Positions 43,234 through 52,968 of a stretch of 64,000 nucleotides of DNA are shown one piece after another. The stretch is taken from positions 744,001-808,000 of the forward strand of contig NZ_JACIFH010000001.1 of NCBI RefSeq assembly GCF_014197265.1, read 5' to 3'. A program made the translations under genes and the position numbers. Below the pieces are notes generated by a model that saw only the letters and a program-made list of their open reading frames with translations, ran no database searches and was not told where the DNA came from. The DNA comes from Microbacterium invictum (lineage in GTDB: Bacteria; Actinomycetota; Actinomycetes; Actinomycetales; Microbacteriaceae). How positions within the stretch are numbered: the stretch's first letter is position 1; each line of letters begins with the position of its first letter.

Positions 43234-44205
43234 ATGGCCGTCGTCACCATTCGCCAGCTGCTCGACAGCGGCGTTCACTTCGGACACCAGACCCGCCGGT
43301 GGAACCCGAAAGTCAAGCGCTTCATCCTCACCGAGCGCTCGGGCATCCACATCATCGACCTGCAGCAGTCGCTCGCGTACATCGACCGCGCGTACGAGTA
43401 CGTCAAGGAGACGGTCGCCCACGGCGGCACCGTGCTCTTCGTCGGTACCAAGAAGCAGGCTCAGGAAGTCATCGCCGAGCAGGCGACCCGCGTCGGCCAG
43501 CCCTATGTCAACCAGCGCTGGCTCGGTGGTCTGCTGACCAACTTCGCGACGGTCAGCAAGCGCCTCGCCCGCATGAAGGAGCTCGAGGAACTCGACTTCG
43601 AGAACCCGGCCGAGAGCGGCTTCACCAAGAAGGAGCTGCTGCTCAAGAAGCGCGAGCTCGACAAGCTGCACAAGTCGCTGGGCGGTATCCGCAACCTGCA
43701 GAAGACCCCGTCGGCTATCTGGGTCGTCGACGCCAAGCGCGAGCACCTGGCCGTCAACGAGGCCAAGAAGCTCGGCATCCCCGTCATCGGCATCCTCGAC
43801 ACCAACGCCGACCCGGACGAGTTCCAGTATGCGATCCCCGGCAACGACGACGCGATCCGCTCGGTGGGCCTGCTCACCCGCATCATCGCCGACGCCGCCG
43901 CCGAAGGCCTGATCCAGCGCCACCAGCCCGCCGACGAGGCCGAAACGGCCGAGCCGCTGGCCGAGTGGGAGCGCGAGCTGCTCGAGTCGGGCGCGCCGGA
44001 GCAGTCCTCCGCCACCACCGCGAAGGTCGCCGACGAGGCCGAGGCTGCTGTCGAGACCGCTGAGGTCGTCGCCGAGGAGCAGGCCGCCGAGGTCGAGGCC
44101 GCCGCTGAAGCCGAGGCTCCTGCAGCCGAGGCTCCGGCAGCCGAGGAGCCGGTCGTCGAGGCCGAGGTCGCCGCCCAGGCGCCCGCCGAAGCCGCCGCCG
44201 AGTAA
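43234..44205 (+). CDS. rpsB: 30S ribosomal protein S2
   Basis: Small-subunit ribosomal protein. The 323-residue product begins [20 protein letters not shown] and has [10 protein letters not shown] and [12 protein letters not shown]. The last 70 residues form a long Glu/Ala-rich tail, longer than in E. coli and typical of Microbacteriaceae. AGGAGA precedes the ATG. A GC-rich hairpin separates it from tsf. Confidence 0.97.
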   Translation: MAVVTIRQLLDSGVHFGHQTRRWNPKVKRFILTERSGIHIIDLQQSLAYIDRAYEYVKETVAHGGTVLFVGTKKQAQEVIAEQATRVGQPYVNQRWLGGLLTNFATVSKRLARMKELEELDFENPAESGFTKKELLLKKRELDKLHKSLGGIRNLQKTPSAIWVVDAKREHLAVNEAKKLGIPVIGILDTNADPDEFQYAIPGNDDAIRSVGLLTRIIADAAAEGLIQRHQPADEAETAEPLAEWERELLESGAPEQSSATTAKVADEAEAAVETAEVVAEEQAAEVEAAAEAEAPAAEAPAAEEPVVEAEVAAQAPAEAAAE

Positions 44206-44221
44206 CAGCGATCCACTTCCC

Positions 44222-44249
44222 GACGGGGCGGGCTCCGGCCCGCCCCGTC
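44222..44249 (+). terminator. Hairpin between rpsB and tsf
   Basis: Perfect 12-bp stem GACGGGGCGGGC with its complement around the loop TCCG. The following bases lack a clear U-tract, so it may be an attenuator that sets the rpsB/tsf ratio. Confidence 0.6.
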
Positions 44250-44284
44250 CCCAGATCATCCAGACAACCTAGGAGCCACCACCC

Positions 44285-45112
44285 ATGGCAAACTTCACCA
44301 TCGCGGACATCAAGACCCTGCGCGAGCAGCTCGGCACCGGCATGGTCGACACCAAGAAGGCACTCGAGGAGGCCGACGGCGACCTCGAGAAGGCTGTGGA
44401 GATCCTGCGGCTCAAGGGCGCGAAGGGCAACGCGAAGCGTGCCGACCGCTCGACGAGCGAGGGTCTGGTCGCAGCCGTCCGTCAGGGCGACGCGGTCACC
44501 ATCATCGAGCTGAACACCGAGACCGACTTCGTCGCCAAGAACGAGCGCTTCGGCGCATTGGCCGACAAGGTGCTCGCGGCGACCGCCACGGCCGGCGCCG
44601 ACTCGGTCGAGGCCGCCCTCGCCGCCGACGCCGACGGCACGCCCGTCGCCCAGATCATCTCGGACGAGGCCGCAATCATCGGCGAGAAGGTCGAACTGCG
44701 CCGCGTGCGCACCCTGACCGGTGACAACTTCGAGATCTACCTGCACAAGACCAGCAAGGACCTGCCGCCGCAGATCGGCGTCGTCGTGGCCTACACCGGC
44801 GACGACGCAGAGACTGCGCGCAGCATCGCGCAGCACATCTCGTTCGCGAACCCGAGCTACCTGTCGCGCGACGACGTGCCCGAGGCCGACGTCGAGAAGG
44901 AGCGCGAGATCGTCACCGAGATCTCCCGCAACGAAGGCAAGCCCGAGGCCGCTCTGCCGAAGATCGTGGAGGGGCGCGTGGGCGCCTTCTTCAAGCAGGT
45001 CGCCCTGCTCGATCAGGACTACGCGAAGGACAACAAGCTGTCGGTCGCGAAGGTCGCCGCAGACGCCGGCATCACCATCACCGACTTCGCCCGCTTCAAG
45101 GTCGGCGCGTAA
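44285..45112 (+). CDS. tsf: Elongation factor Ts
   Basis: Nucleotide exchange factor for EF-Tu. The 275-residue protein has the N-terminal UBA-like domain TLREQLGTGMVDTKKALEEA and the EF-Tu contact region NTETDFVAKNERF near residue 78. The length is normal for Actinobacteria. It follows rpsB after an attenuator-like hairpin and ends with a good terminator. Confidence 0.97.
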   Translation: MANFTIADIKTLREQLGTGMVDTKKALEEADGDLEKAVEILRLKGAKGNAKRADRSTSEGLVAAVRQGDAVTIIELNTETDFVAKNERFGALADKVLAATATAGADSVEAALAADADGTPVAQIISDEAAIIGEKVELRRVRTLTGDNFEIYLHKTSKDLPPQIGVVVAYTGDDAETARSIAQHISFANPSYLSRDDVPEADVEKEREIVTEISRNEGKPEAALPKIVEGRVGAFFKQVALLDQDYAKDNKLSVAKVAADAGITITDFARFKVGA

Positions 45113-45121
45113 TCATGCAGG

Positions 45122-45150
45122 GGGTCCGCATCTTCGGATGCGGGCCCTTT
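45122..45150 (+). terminator. Terminator after tsf
   Basis: An 11-bp stem GGGTCCGCATC with GATGCGGGCCC (one T-G pair) closed by a UUCG tetraloop and followed by TTT. Confidence 0.75.
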
Positions 45151-45194
45151 CGCATGCCATTCGATAGTCTGCATTCGCGACGAGAGGAAACTCA

Positions 45195-45914
45195 GTGATC
45201 GATGAGACCACCGGACGCCGCCGCGTCCTCCTGAAGCTGTCCGGTGAAGCGTTCGGCGGTGGCAGCCTCGGGGTCAACCCCGACGTGGTCAGCCAGATCG
45301 CTCAGGAGATCGCTGCCGCAGCGGACCGCGTAGAGATCTCCATCGTCGTCGGCGGAGGGAACTTCTTCCGCGGTGCCGAGCTCAGCCAGCGGGGCATGGA
45401 CCGCGGCCGCGCCGACTACATGGGCATGCTTGGCACGGTCATGAACGCGCTCGCCCTGCAGGACTTCCTCGAGCAGGCCGGTGCTGCCACGCGCGTGCAG
45501 TCGGCGATCGCGATGACCCAGGTCGCCGAGCCCTACATCCCGCGTCGCGCCGAGCGTCACATGGAGAAGGGCCGCGTCGTGATCTTCGGTGCCGGCGCCG
45601 GGCTGCCGTACTTCTCCACGGACACGGTGGCCGCCCAGCGGGCGCTGGAGATCGGCGCGGACGAGGTGCTGGTCGCCAAGAACGGCGTCGACGGCGTCTA
45701 CACCGCTGATCCGAAGAAGGATGCCACGGCAGAGCGCATCGACACGATCACCTACCAGGAGGCGCTGCAGCGAGGTCTGAAGGTCGTCGACTCGACCGCC
45801 TTCAGCCTGTGCATGGACAACGGCATCGACATGCGCGTGTTCGGCATGGAACCGGCCGGCAACGTCACGCGTGCGCTGCTCGGAGAGCGGATGGGCACCC
45901 TCGTCACGGTCTGA
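45195..45914 (+). CDS. pyrH: Uridylate kinase
   Basis: Phosphorylates UMP to UDP for nucleotide and cell-wall synthesis. The 239-residue protein has [21 protein letters not shown] and the C-terminal [12 protein letters not shown]. The GTG start has GAGAGGAAA 5 nt upstream, and a TAGTCT box at 45165-45170 marks its promoter just after the tsf terminator. Confidence 0.96.
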   Translation: MIDETTGRRRVLLKLSGEAFGGGSLGVNPDVVSQIAQEIAAAADRVEISIVVGGGNFFRGAELSQRGMDRGRADYMGMLGTVMNALALQDFLEQAGAATRVQSAIAMTQVAEPYIPRRAERHMEKGRVVIFGAGAGLPYFSTDTVAAQRALEIGADEVLVAKNGVDGVYTADPKKDATAERIDTITYQEALQRGLKVVDSTAFSLCMDNGIDMRVFGMEPAGNVTRALLGERMGTLVTV

Positions 45915-45970
45915 GCCCGCGCACCATCGCGCACTAGACTTGACCGGACGCAACGACGAATGGAGTGACC

Positions 45971-46525
45971 GTGATCGCCGAGATCCTGGCAGACACGACC
46001 GCACGTATGGACCGTGCCGTAGAAGCCGCGAAGGAAGACTTCGCGACCGTTCGCACCGGCCGCGCGAACCCGCAGCTGTTCCAGAAGGTGCTCGTCGACT
46101 ATTACGGCACGCCTACACCGCTCGCACAGCTGGCTTCGCTGAACAGCAGCGATGCGCGCACCCTCGTCATCACGCCCTACGACAAGTCCGCGCTCAAGGC
46201 CATCGAGCAGGCCGTTCGGGAGATGCCGAACCTGGGCGCGAACCCCACCAACGACGGCACACTCGTCCGGGTGACGATGCCCGAACTGACCGCCGAGCGC
46301 CGCAAGGAGTACGTCAAGCTCGTGCGCACCAAGGGCGAGGACTCGAAGGTGCAGCTGCGCGGCATCCGTCGCAAGTCCAAGGACGAACTGGATGCGCTCA
46401 AGAGCGAGGTCGGCGAAGACGACCTGGTGCGCGCGGAGAAGGAACTCGACGCTGTGACGCGTGCCCACGTCGACGCCATCGACGAGGCGCTCAAGCGCAA
46501 AGAAGCCGAACTCCTCGAGGTCTGA
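45971..46525 (+). CDS. frr: Ribosome recycling factor
   Basis: Splits post-termination ribosomes together with EF-G. The 184-residue protein has [20 protein letters not shown] and closes with [16 protein letters not shown]. The GTG at 45971 gives the family length and has GGAG 5 nt upstream; a GTG 6 nt earlier overlaps that site. A TAGACT box lies at 45935-45940. Confidence 0.96.
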   Translation: MIAEILADTTARMDRAVEAAKEDFATVRTGRANPQLFQKVLVDYYGTPTPLAQLASLNSSDARTLVITPYDKSALKAIEQAVREMPNLGANPTNDGTLVRVTMPELTAERRKEYVKLVRTKGEDSKVQLRGIRRKSKDELDALKSEVGEDDLVRAEKELDAVTRAHVDAIDEALKRKEAELLEV

Positions 46526-46530
46526 GCCAG

Positions 46531-47547
46531 ATGTCCGACCCCGCCGACGAACGTGCGTCGGACGATCAGCCGCAGACCCGGGCCGAAGCCCGGCGTGCAA
46601 TGGACGGGGTCGGCTTCCAAGAGCACGTGAGGGAGGCGCGGTCGGACTTCGAGCAGCAGATCGGGAAGGCGAGAGCCGACTTCGAGCAGGCCAATGAGCG
46701 TATCAATGCGCGCACCGGCCGCAACCTGCTCATGGCGATCCTCATCGGGCTGGCTCTTGGTGCCGCGGTCCTGGGCTCGCTGCTGTTCGTGAAGTGGCTG
46801 TTCATCCTGTTCGCACTGCCGGTGGCGCTGCTGGGCGTTTTCGAATTCTGCCGGGCACTGCAAGCGCACGGCCGCCGCGTCGACGTCATCCCGCAGCTCG
46901 TGCTGGGCGGCGTCGTCGTGCTGGCCGGCTTCTTCGTCGGCCACTGGACGCACTGGGTGATCACCTTCACCGCCGTCGCCGCTCTGATCGTCTGGCGACT
47001 GCTCGCGCAGATGGCGGCCCGCGACGGGCGCCGGTACGGCGAGGTCGTGACCGATGCGCTCGTGGCCGGCCTGCTTCTCCTGTACGTGTCCTTCCTCGCG
47101 AGCCTCTTGCTCGTGCTGCTGCGAGAAGATCAGGGCGAGCTCTGGGTGCTCACCATGATCGCGATCGCCGTGGCATCCGACACCGGCGCGTACGCGAGCG
47201 GCCTCGCCTTCGGCAGCCACCCGATGGCGCCGCGGATCAGCCCCAAGAAGACCTGGGAGGGGTTCGCCGGCGCGGTCGTCGCCGCGGTGGCCGCAGGGGT
47301 GCTCATGGGCATCTTCGTCCTTCAGGTGCCATTCTGGGTCGGTCTGCTCTTCGGCGTCGGTGTACTCATCTCGGCGACGATCGGCGACCTGGGGGAGTCG
47401 ATGATCAAACGTGACCTCGGCATCAAGGACATGAGCTCCTGGCTGCCCGGTCACGGCGGTGTTCTCGACCGGCTGGACTCGATCCTCCCCTCGACGGTGG
47501 TCGCCCTGGCGATGTACTTCCTCTTCTTCCCCCTGGTGAGCGCATGA
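46531..47547 (+). CDS. cdsA: Phosphatidate cytidylyltransferase
   Basis: Makes CDP-diacylglycerol, the precursor of acidic phospholipids, in the membrane. The 338-residue protein has a charged cytoplasmic N-terminal extension of about 65 residues, about eight membrane spans, and the CDS signature GDLGESMIKRDLGIKDMSS near the C-terminus. The ATG lies 5 nt after the frr stop. Its stop overlaps the next ATG (ATGA). Confidence 0.94.
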   Translation: MSDPADERASDDQPQTRAEARRAMDGVGFQEHVREARSDFEQQIGKARADFEQANERINARTGRNLLMAILIGLALGAAVLGSLLFVKWLFILFALPVALLGVFEFCRALQAHGRRVDVIPQLVLGGVVVLAGFFVGHWTHWVITFTAVAALIVWRLLAQMAARDGRRYGEVVTDALVAGLLLLYVSFLASLLLVLLREDQGELWVLTMIAIAVASDTGAYASGLAFGSHPMAPRISPKKTWEGFAGAVVAAVAAGVLMGIFVLQVPFWVGLLFGVGVLISATIGDLGESMIKRDLGIKDMSSWLPGHGGVLDRLDSILPSTVVALAMYFLFFPLVSA

Positions 47548-48110
47548 CCTCTGACACAACCGTCGAACCCGCACCGTTCGAGCGGACCACCGGGCGGACC
47601 AAGGGCTACGATCCTGCGTCCGTCGACGCGTTCCTCGAGGCCGCGCGGGTCGCGTTCGAACACGATGACAGCGCTGAGCTCGACGCCGCCGACGTCCGGC
47701 ACGCGGCCTTCCGGCTTGTCCGGCGTGGCTACGAGATCGCCGCGGTCGACGCGGCGCTCGGGCGCGTCGAGGACGCATTCGCCGCACGCGAACGCGACCG
47801 TGCGCTCTCACGCGCGGGGGCTCGCGCCTGGGTCGGGCGGTCGCGCAAGACCGGCCAGGAGATCCTCGATCGGCTGACCCGTCCTCACCGGTCCCGGTTC
47901 GCGCGGGTGGGTTGGCTGCACTACGGCTACCGTGTGGACGAGGTGGACCTGGTCGCCGACAAGATCGCGCACTACCTCGAGGCCGGCGAAGGAGTCTCGG
48001 TCGACCAGGTGCGCGCGGTCGCGTTCCGGATGCAGCGCGGCGGGTATCGCGAAGACCAGGTGGATGCCGTTCTGGATGCCGTGGTCGAGGTCATGCTGGC
48101 GGTCGGCTGA
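47544..48110 (+). CDS. DivIVA-domain protein with four Gly-Tyr repeats
   Basis: A 188-residue protein with four segments of the DivI1A type: GYDPASVDAFLEAA, GYEIAAVDAALGRV, GYRVDEVDLVADKI and GYREDQVDAVLDAV. This motif is found at the membrane-binding N-terminus of DivIVA proteins. There is no long coiled coil, so it is not a classic DivIVA/Wag31. It may bind curved membrane or partner proteins, but its role is unknown. It is translationally coupled to cdsA. Confidence 0.85.
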   Translation: MTSDTTVEPAPFERTTGRTKGYDPASVDAFLEAARVAFEHDDSAELDAADVRHAAFRLVRRGYEIAAVDAALGRVEDAFAARERDRALSRAGARAWVGRSRKTGQEILDRLTRPHRSRFARVGWLHYGYRVDEVDLVADKIAHYLEAGEGVSVDQVRAVAFRMQRGGYREDQVDAVLDAVVEVMLAVG

Positions 48111-48153
48111 CGGCATGACAGGCGGGCGCACACGGGATAGACTCGGTCGCACT

Positions 48154-48873
48154 GTGACTTCCGGCAACGAGTTGACCCCCACGACACCGCGCCCGGTGGC
48201 GATCCGGTCGACGTCCGCCACCCGCGTGCCTGCTCCGGCCCCCAGATGGTCGCGGCGACGCGGTGTCCTCGGGGTCTTCTCGGCGGTGGCGATCGTCGGT
48301 TTCATGGGGGCGTACATCGGACCGCTCAGTTCCACCGTCCCGCGCGCGGACGCGAGCCAGATCGAGCCGATCTCGCTGTACGCCGACACGGTCGCCGACG
48401 CGCAGCAGTATGTGGCGGCCGCGGACGCCGCGGGACTGGATCTGGACCGCGACGACATCGTCTACACCGTCTACGTCAAGCCCAAGCCGACGCCGACGCC
48501 GGTGGTGAGCGCCCCCAAGAGCGGCAGCTCCGCCTCGTCGGGCTGGGCTCCGCCCTTCGTGACGCCCGACCCCGGCAGCGCCCAGGCGATCGCGTACGAT
48601 ATGGTGACCGCGCGCGGTTGGGGCGACAAGGAGTTCGCGTGCCTGGTGGCGCTGTGGAAGAAGGAATCCGGCTGGCGCGTCAACGCCTACAACAAGGGCA
48701 GCGGGGCCTATGGCATCCCGCAGGCATTGCCCGGCAAGAAGATGGCCTCCGCCGGATCCGATTGGGAGACCAACCCGGCGACCCAGATCAAGTGGGGCCT
48801 CGGCTACATCAGCGGCCGGTACGACACCCCCTGCGGAGCGTGGAACTTCTCGCAGCGCAAAGGCTGGTATTGA
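48154..48873 (+). CDS. Secreted or membrane-anchored transglycosylase-like protein
   Basis: A 239-residue protein with a membrane span or signal anchor near residues 37-55 (VLGVFSAVAIVGFMGAYIG), a Pro/Thr linker (KPKPTPTPVVS), and a C-terminal lysozyme-like domain from about residue 145. The domain holds CLVALWKKESGW, with the likely catalytic Glu, then GAYGIPQALPGKKM and the closing WNFSQRKGWY. The GTG at 48154 was chosen because a TAGACT box lies 10 nt upstream; an ATG at 48115 is possible. It probably acts on peptidoglycan. Confidence 0.85.
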   Translation: MTSGNELTPTTPRPVAIRSTSATRVPAPAPRWSRRRGVLGVFSAVAIVGFMGAYIGPLSSTVPRADASQIEPISLYADTVADAQQYVAAADAAGLDLDRDDIVYTVYVKPKPTPTPVVSAPKSGSSASSGWAPPFVTPDPGSAQAIAYDMVTARGWGDKEFACLVALWKKESGWRVNAYNKGSGAYGIPQALPGKKMASAGSDWETNPATQIKWGLGYISGRYDTPCGAWNFSQRKGWY

Positions 48874-48877
48874 TCGG

Positions 48878-49159
48878 ATGCCGCGGTCGCATCGTCGCCG
48901 GCCGGAACGGCAGGACGACTCCTTCGAGCGCCTGCTGAACGGATTCAAGCGCACCGAGACACGGCGGGGCGTCGAGTGGACCGTGCAGCCGGTGTCGGCG
49001 GCGCAGGCTCAGAAGACCTATTCCTGCCCGGGGTGCACGCACGACGTGACGCCCGGAGTCGCGCACGTCGTGGTGTGGCGCGCCGACGGCATCCTCGGCG
49101 ATGCCGCAGACCTCGCCGCACGGCGGCACTGGCACACCGCCTGCTGGAGGATCGGCTGA
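48878..49159 (+). CDS. Small zinc-ribbon-like protein
   Basis: A 93-residue protein with a basic N-terminus and a metal-binding-like pattern: YSCPGCTHDVTPG, then RRHWHTACW at the end. Two Cys, then His and Cys, could form one zinc site. Similar actinobacterial proteins are sometimes listed as ATP/GTP-binding, but no nucleotide motif is visible here. It starts 4 nt after the transglycosylase gene, and the hydrolase gene begins 1 nt after its stop. Confidence 0.75.
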   Translation: MPRSHRRRPERQDDSFERLLNGFKRTETRRGVEWTVQPVSAAQAQKTYSCPGCTHDVTPGVAHVVVWRADGILGDAADLAARRHWHTACWRIG

Positions 49160-49160
49160 C

Positions 49161-49886
49161 ATGGAGATTCGGGGCCCCGTCATGCTGCCCGCGCGCCGCG
49201 AGGACATCGAGCTGCACACGCTCGACGACCTCACGCTCGTCGGCGAGCTCGCGCTCCCGGCGGGTGACCCCGTCGCCACTCTCGTGACCCTGCATCCGCT
49301 GCCCACGGCCGGCGGCTTCATGGACTCGCACATCCTGCGCAAGGCGGCCGGTCGCCTGCCCGCCCTGGCCGATCTCGCCGTCCTGCGGTTCAACACCCGG
49401 GGCACCTCGTCCCCGCGCGGCAGGAGCGAGGGCGCGTTCGACGGCGGCGCGGGTGAAGCCTTCGACGTCGCTGCGGCCATGGACTTCGTCCATGAGCGGG
49501 CGCTACCGCGGCCCTGGCTGCTGGGCTGGTCGTTCGGCACCGAGCTGGCGTTGAAGTACGGCCGTGATCACGATGTCGAGGGCGTGATCCTGCTGTCCCC
49601 GCCCCTGCACCGGGCGACCGACGACGACATCGCCGGCTGGGCGGGCGATCATCGGCAGATGATCGTGGTCGTACCCGAGCTGGACGACTATCTGCGCCCC
49701 GCCGAGGCGCGAGCGCGCTTCGCTGCGGTTCCGGATGCCACGGTCATCGCCGTCGAGGGCGGCAAGCACCTCTGGGTGGGCGAGTCCCAGACCCGGCGCG
49801 TGCTCACCGAGATCGTCGCCGCCGTCAACCCCGATGCGCTGCCGTTGCCGACCGAATGGACCGACGCGACCGTCGCTCCCGGCTAG
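49161..49886 (+). CDS. Alpha/beta hydrolase
   Basis: A 241-residue protein with the nucleophile elbow LLGWSFGTELALKYG (G-x-S-x-G, near residue 118) and a likely catalytic His in GGKHLWVGE. The VTLHPLPTAGGFMDS segment gives the oxyanion-hole region typical of the dienelactone hydrolase-like group. The substrate is unknown. The gene is in line with the small zinc-ribbon gene, and its stop overlaps the convergent AI-2E gene stop at a CTAG. Confidence 0.85.
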   Translation: MEIRGPVMLPARREDIELHTLDDLTLVGELALPAGDPVATLVTLHPLPTAGGFMDSHILRKAAGRLPALADLAVLRFNTRGTSSPRGRSEGAFDGGAGEAFDVAAAMDFVHERALPRPWLLGWSFGTELALKYGRDHDVEGVILLSPPLHRATDDDIAGWAGDHRQMIVVVPELDDYLRPAEARARFAAVPDATVIAVEGGKHLWVGESQTRRVLTEIVAAVNPDALPLPTEWTDATVAPG

Positions 49887-51025
49887 AGCTCGTTCTGCCG
49901 GGGGATGATGACCTGACGGTAGATGATCAGCACGCTCGCTGCGACGGGAATCGCAATCAGCGCCCCCAGCAGGCCGAGCAGTGAGCCACCCGCCAGCGCG
50001 GCGATGACGACGACCGCACCCGGCACCGACACCGCACGGTTCATGATGCGCGGCGACAGCACGTATGCCTCCACCTGCATGTAGATGACGTAGTAGATGA
50101 GGGCGACGAGCGCGGTGAGCGGTGAACCCAGGCCGGGGATGAGACAGGTCAAGACGATGATCGCCGAACCGGTGAGCGTTCCCACCAGGGGGATCAGCGA
50201 GAAGAAGAACGCCACGACGGCGAGGACGGCCGGGAAGGGTGCGTTGATGATCGTCAGGAAGATCGCACTGAGGACACCGTTGATGAAGCCGAGCGTCACC
50301 TGCCCCATGACGTAGAAGCCGACCGAGGCGGTGATCTGCTCGGACAGGTCGATGAAGCGCTCTCGGCGCGATGCCGGCACGAGCTGGTACATCGCCGCCT
50401 TCAACGACGGCGTGGACGCGGTGAAGTAGATGGTCAGGATCAGCACGATGATCGCACCGGTGAAACCGGCGATGACCGCTCCGCCGATGCCGATGACCGT
50501 GGTGCCCACCCCGGCGCCGATCTCGCCCATATCGAGGGTCTCGTACCAGTCCGACACGTACTGGAACACCTGGTCGACGTTCAGCAGCGGGAAGGTGTCG
50601 CCGAGCCATTGCCTCGTGGCGGCAACCGGGTCCCAGCTTCCGTCGATCACGTTCTCGACGAGATCCTGAATCTGGACGACCAACTGCGTGATCTGTTCCA
50701 CGATGATGGGCACGACCATCAGGATGATGCCCGCGAAGGCGGCCAGGACGGCGGCGAACGTGACCACGAGCGCCCCCCAGCGGGGGAGGCCGCGCCGCTC
50801 GAGCCAGGAGACCAGCGGGTCGAGACCGAGCGAGAGGAACAGCGCGGTGCCCACGTACAGCAGCACGGTGGACAGGGTCGTGATCCCGGTGAGGATCACG
50901 ATGCCGACGCCCACGCCCAGTGTGGCGATCAGGGCGGTGCGGAATGGATGCTGGATCTTCACGCGCGACTTTCTGTTCGGCAACGGTGCTGTGGTGTCGT
51001 CAGAATAGCCGCGGTGAGCCGACAT
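49883..51025 (-). CDS. AI-2E family transporter
   Basis: A 380-residue membrane protein of the AI-2 exporter (TqsA/PerM-like) superfamily with about eight spans, a large hydrophilic loop between the third and fourth (about residues 115-180), and the conserved late motifs FFFSLIPLVGTLTG and ALIAIPVAAS. Many members transport ions such as sodium or protons, and the substrate here is unknown. The protein begins MSAHRGYSDDTTAPLPNRKS. Its stop meets the hydrolase stop. Confidence 0.9.
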   Translation of the reverse strand: MSAHRGYSDDTTAPLPNRKSRVKIQHPFRTALIATLGVGVGIVILTGITTLSTVLLYVGTALFLSLGLDPLVSWLERRGLPRWGALVVTFAAVLAAFAGIILMVVPIIVEQITQLVVQIQDLVENVIDGSWDPVAATRQWLGDTFPLLNVDQVFQYVSDWYETLDMGEIGAGVGTTVIGIGGAVIAGFTGAIIVLILTIYFTASTPSLKAAMYQLVPASRRERFIDLSEQITASVGFYVMGQVTLGFINGVLSAIFLTIINAPFPAVLAVVAFFFSLIPLVGTLTGSAIIVLTCLIPGLGSPLTALVALIYYVIYMQVEAYVLSPRIMNRAVSVPGAVVVIAALAGGSLLGLLGALIAIPVAASVLIIYRQVIIPRQNEL

Positions 51026-51135
51026 AGGCGGTACCCGGGCCGCTCCCGGGCGACATTCAGGTCGTTTTCGCTAGTCTGGGATGTCGATTGTCACGCCGGG
51101 CGGATCCGAGCTCGGGTGCAGAGAGGTGTCGTTTC

Positions 51136-52968
51136 GTGCGTTTCGTGTGGGCAGTGGTCGCCTTCGTGCTGGCCACCGTCATGATCGGTGCCGGCATCGC
51201 CCAGCGCACCGTCCTGCATGCTCCCAAGACCGCGAGCCAGGCGATCGAGATCGACCAGGAGGTGCCGTTCATCCTCATCGACGGCGCCGTCTTCAACACC
51301 CACGACGGCTCGCAGACGCTGCGCGCGCAGGGCGAGGGCACCATCTTCGGCGCCTATGGCCGCACCGCCGACATGACCGCGTGGCTTTCCACGAGCGATT
51401 ACGTCCACGTCACGGTGGACGACGGCGACGTCGTCGCGACCACCGTCTCCGCGCCGATCCCGGAGACACCGACGGACGACTCGGCCGCAGAGGACGCACC
51501 CGCGGCCGATGCCGACGCAGCCGCCGGCGGCGAGGCCGCCGGACTGAGCCCGGTGGACTCCGATCTCTGGCTCGCCCAGTTCCAGCAGGAGGACGTGCTG
51601 ATCGAGGCGCTGCAGCTGCCCGAGGACGTCAGCATGCTGGTGGCCTCGGACGGCACCGCCCCCGCGCCCACCGAACTGTCCCTGACCTGGCCGACCGGCG
51701 CCACCACGCCATGGGCCGGGCCGCTCATGGTCGGCGGCGGGATCCTCATGGCGCTGGGCATCGTGCTCTACCTCCTCGGCCTGCGCCATGTGCGACGATC
51801 CCGGGGGCCTCGGCGCAAGGGCCTTCCGCTTGCGGAGACCGAGCCGATCGATCTCTCGGTGGTCGAGGCAGACAAGGGCGTCATCAGTGCGGCCCCCACC
51901 CGGCGGCAGATATCCTCTGGCAAGCGCGCCTTCGCGCTCGTGCCGGTGGTGGCCGTCTCCGCGCTGCTGCTCAGCGGTTGCAGCGCCGACGCGTGGCCTC
52001 GGTTCGACTCGACTCCGACCCCCACGCCGAGCGACACGATCATCGTTCCCGAGGGGCAGGGCCAGCCTGCCGTCACCGAGACACAGGCCGAGCGCATCCT
52101 CGCGCGCATCTCACAGCAGGTGGCCGACGCCGACGAGGCGCTGGACGCCGACGCCGCGGCTGTGCGCCTCACCGGCCCGGCACTTGCCGCACGACAGACC
52201 AACTACTCCCTGCGGGCGAAGCTCGACACGGAGGCCCCCCTCGACCCCGTTCCCGCGACACCGCTGACCACACTCCTGCCGCAGGCCTACGACGGCTGGC
52301 CGCGCACGTTCATGGCTGTGGTCGAGGCAGAAGACGGCCACGCCACCGTCATGATGGCTGCACAGGACGATGCCTGGTCGGACTACAAACTCGTCTACAC
52401 CGCGAGTCTCACCGCGGGCGCGAGCATGAACCTCGCACCGCCGTATGTCGGCGCGATCGCCATCGAGCCGAGCTCGCCCTTCCTCGTCCTGCCACCGGAT
52501 CAGGTGTCCGCGGCGTATGCGGACGTGCTCGACAAGGGCGAAGCGAGCGAGTATTCCCAGTACTTCGACCTCGAGTCCGACGCGTTCCTCGCGCAGATGG
52601 CCTCGAATCGCGCCGACCGGCTCAAGACCTTCGAAGAGACGGGCAAGGAGACGGGAACCCTCACGTTCTCGGCGGCCGCGGGCGCGCAGGCGCCGGTGTC
52701 CCTGGCGACTCTCGACAGCGGCGCGATCGTGGCCGTCACCGTCAACGACAGTGATACGGTGATGGCGACCGACGAGGACGCGGTGATCAAGCTGGATGAC
52801 AGCCCGAGGGTCCAGACCCTCACGGGAGCGACGCAGTCAGCCGTCGGCTTCACGACGGTCTTCGCGGATCAGCTCTTCTTCTTCGTCCCGGCACAGAGTT
52901 CGAGCGAGCGCATCCAGGTCTTGGGATACACGTCCAACATCCTTTCGGCGAAAGTGGAGAAAGAGTGA
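51136..52968 (+). CDS. Two-part membrane protein with an internal lipobox
   Basis: A 610-residue protein I do not recognise. It begins with an N-terminal anchor (VVAFVLATVMIGAGIA), then an extracytoplasmic region, and a second span near residues 200-220 (LMVGGGILMALGIVLYLLGL). A basic segment follows, and then a signal-like stretch FALVPVVAVSALLLSGCSAD at about 265-285 that contains a lipobox LLSGC inside the chain. A large outer domain of about 320 residues completes it. The GTG has GAGAGG 9 nt upstream. It is coupled to ybbN by a GTGA overlap. It may be a fusion of a membrane protein and a lipoprotein. Confidence 0.8.
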   Translation: MRFVWAVVAFVLATVMIGAGIAQRTVLHAPKTASQAIEIDQEVPFILIDGAVFNTHDGSQTLRAQGEGTIFGAYGRTADMTAWLSTSDYVHVTVDDGDVVATTVSAPIPETPTDDSAAEDAPAADADAAAGGEAAGLSPVDSDLWLAQFQQEDVLIEALQLPEDVSMLVASDGTAPAPTELSLTWPTGATTPWAGPLMVGGGILMALGIVLYLLGLRHVRRSRGPRRKGLPLAETEPIDLSVVEADKGVISAAPTRRQISSGKRAFALVPVVAVSALLLSGCSADAWPRFDSTPTPTPSDTIIVPEGQGQPAVTETQAERILARISQQVADADEALDADAAAVRLTGPALAARQTNYSLRAKLDTEAPLDPVPATPLTTLLPQAYDGWPRTFMAVVEAEDGHATVMMAAQDDAWSDYKLVYTASLTAGASMNLAPPYVGAIAIEPSSPFLVLPPDQVSAAYADVLDKGEASEYSQYFDLESDAFLAQMASNRADRLKTFEETGKETGTLTFSAAAGAQAPVSLATLDSGAIVAVTVNDSDTVMATDEDAVIKLDDSPRVQTLTGATQSAVGFTTVFADQLFFFVPAQSSSERIQVLGYTSNILSAKVEKE

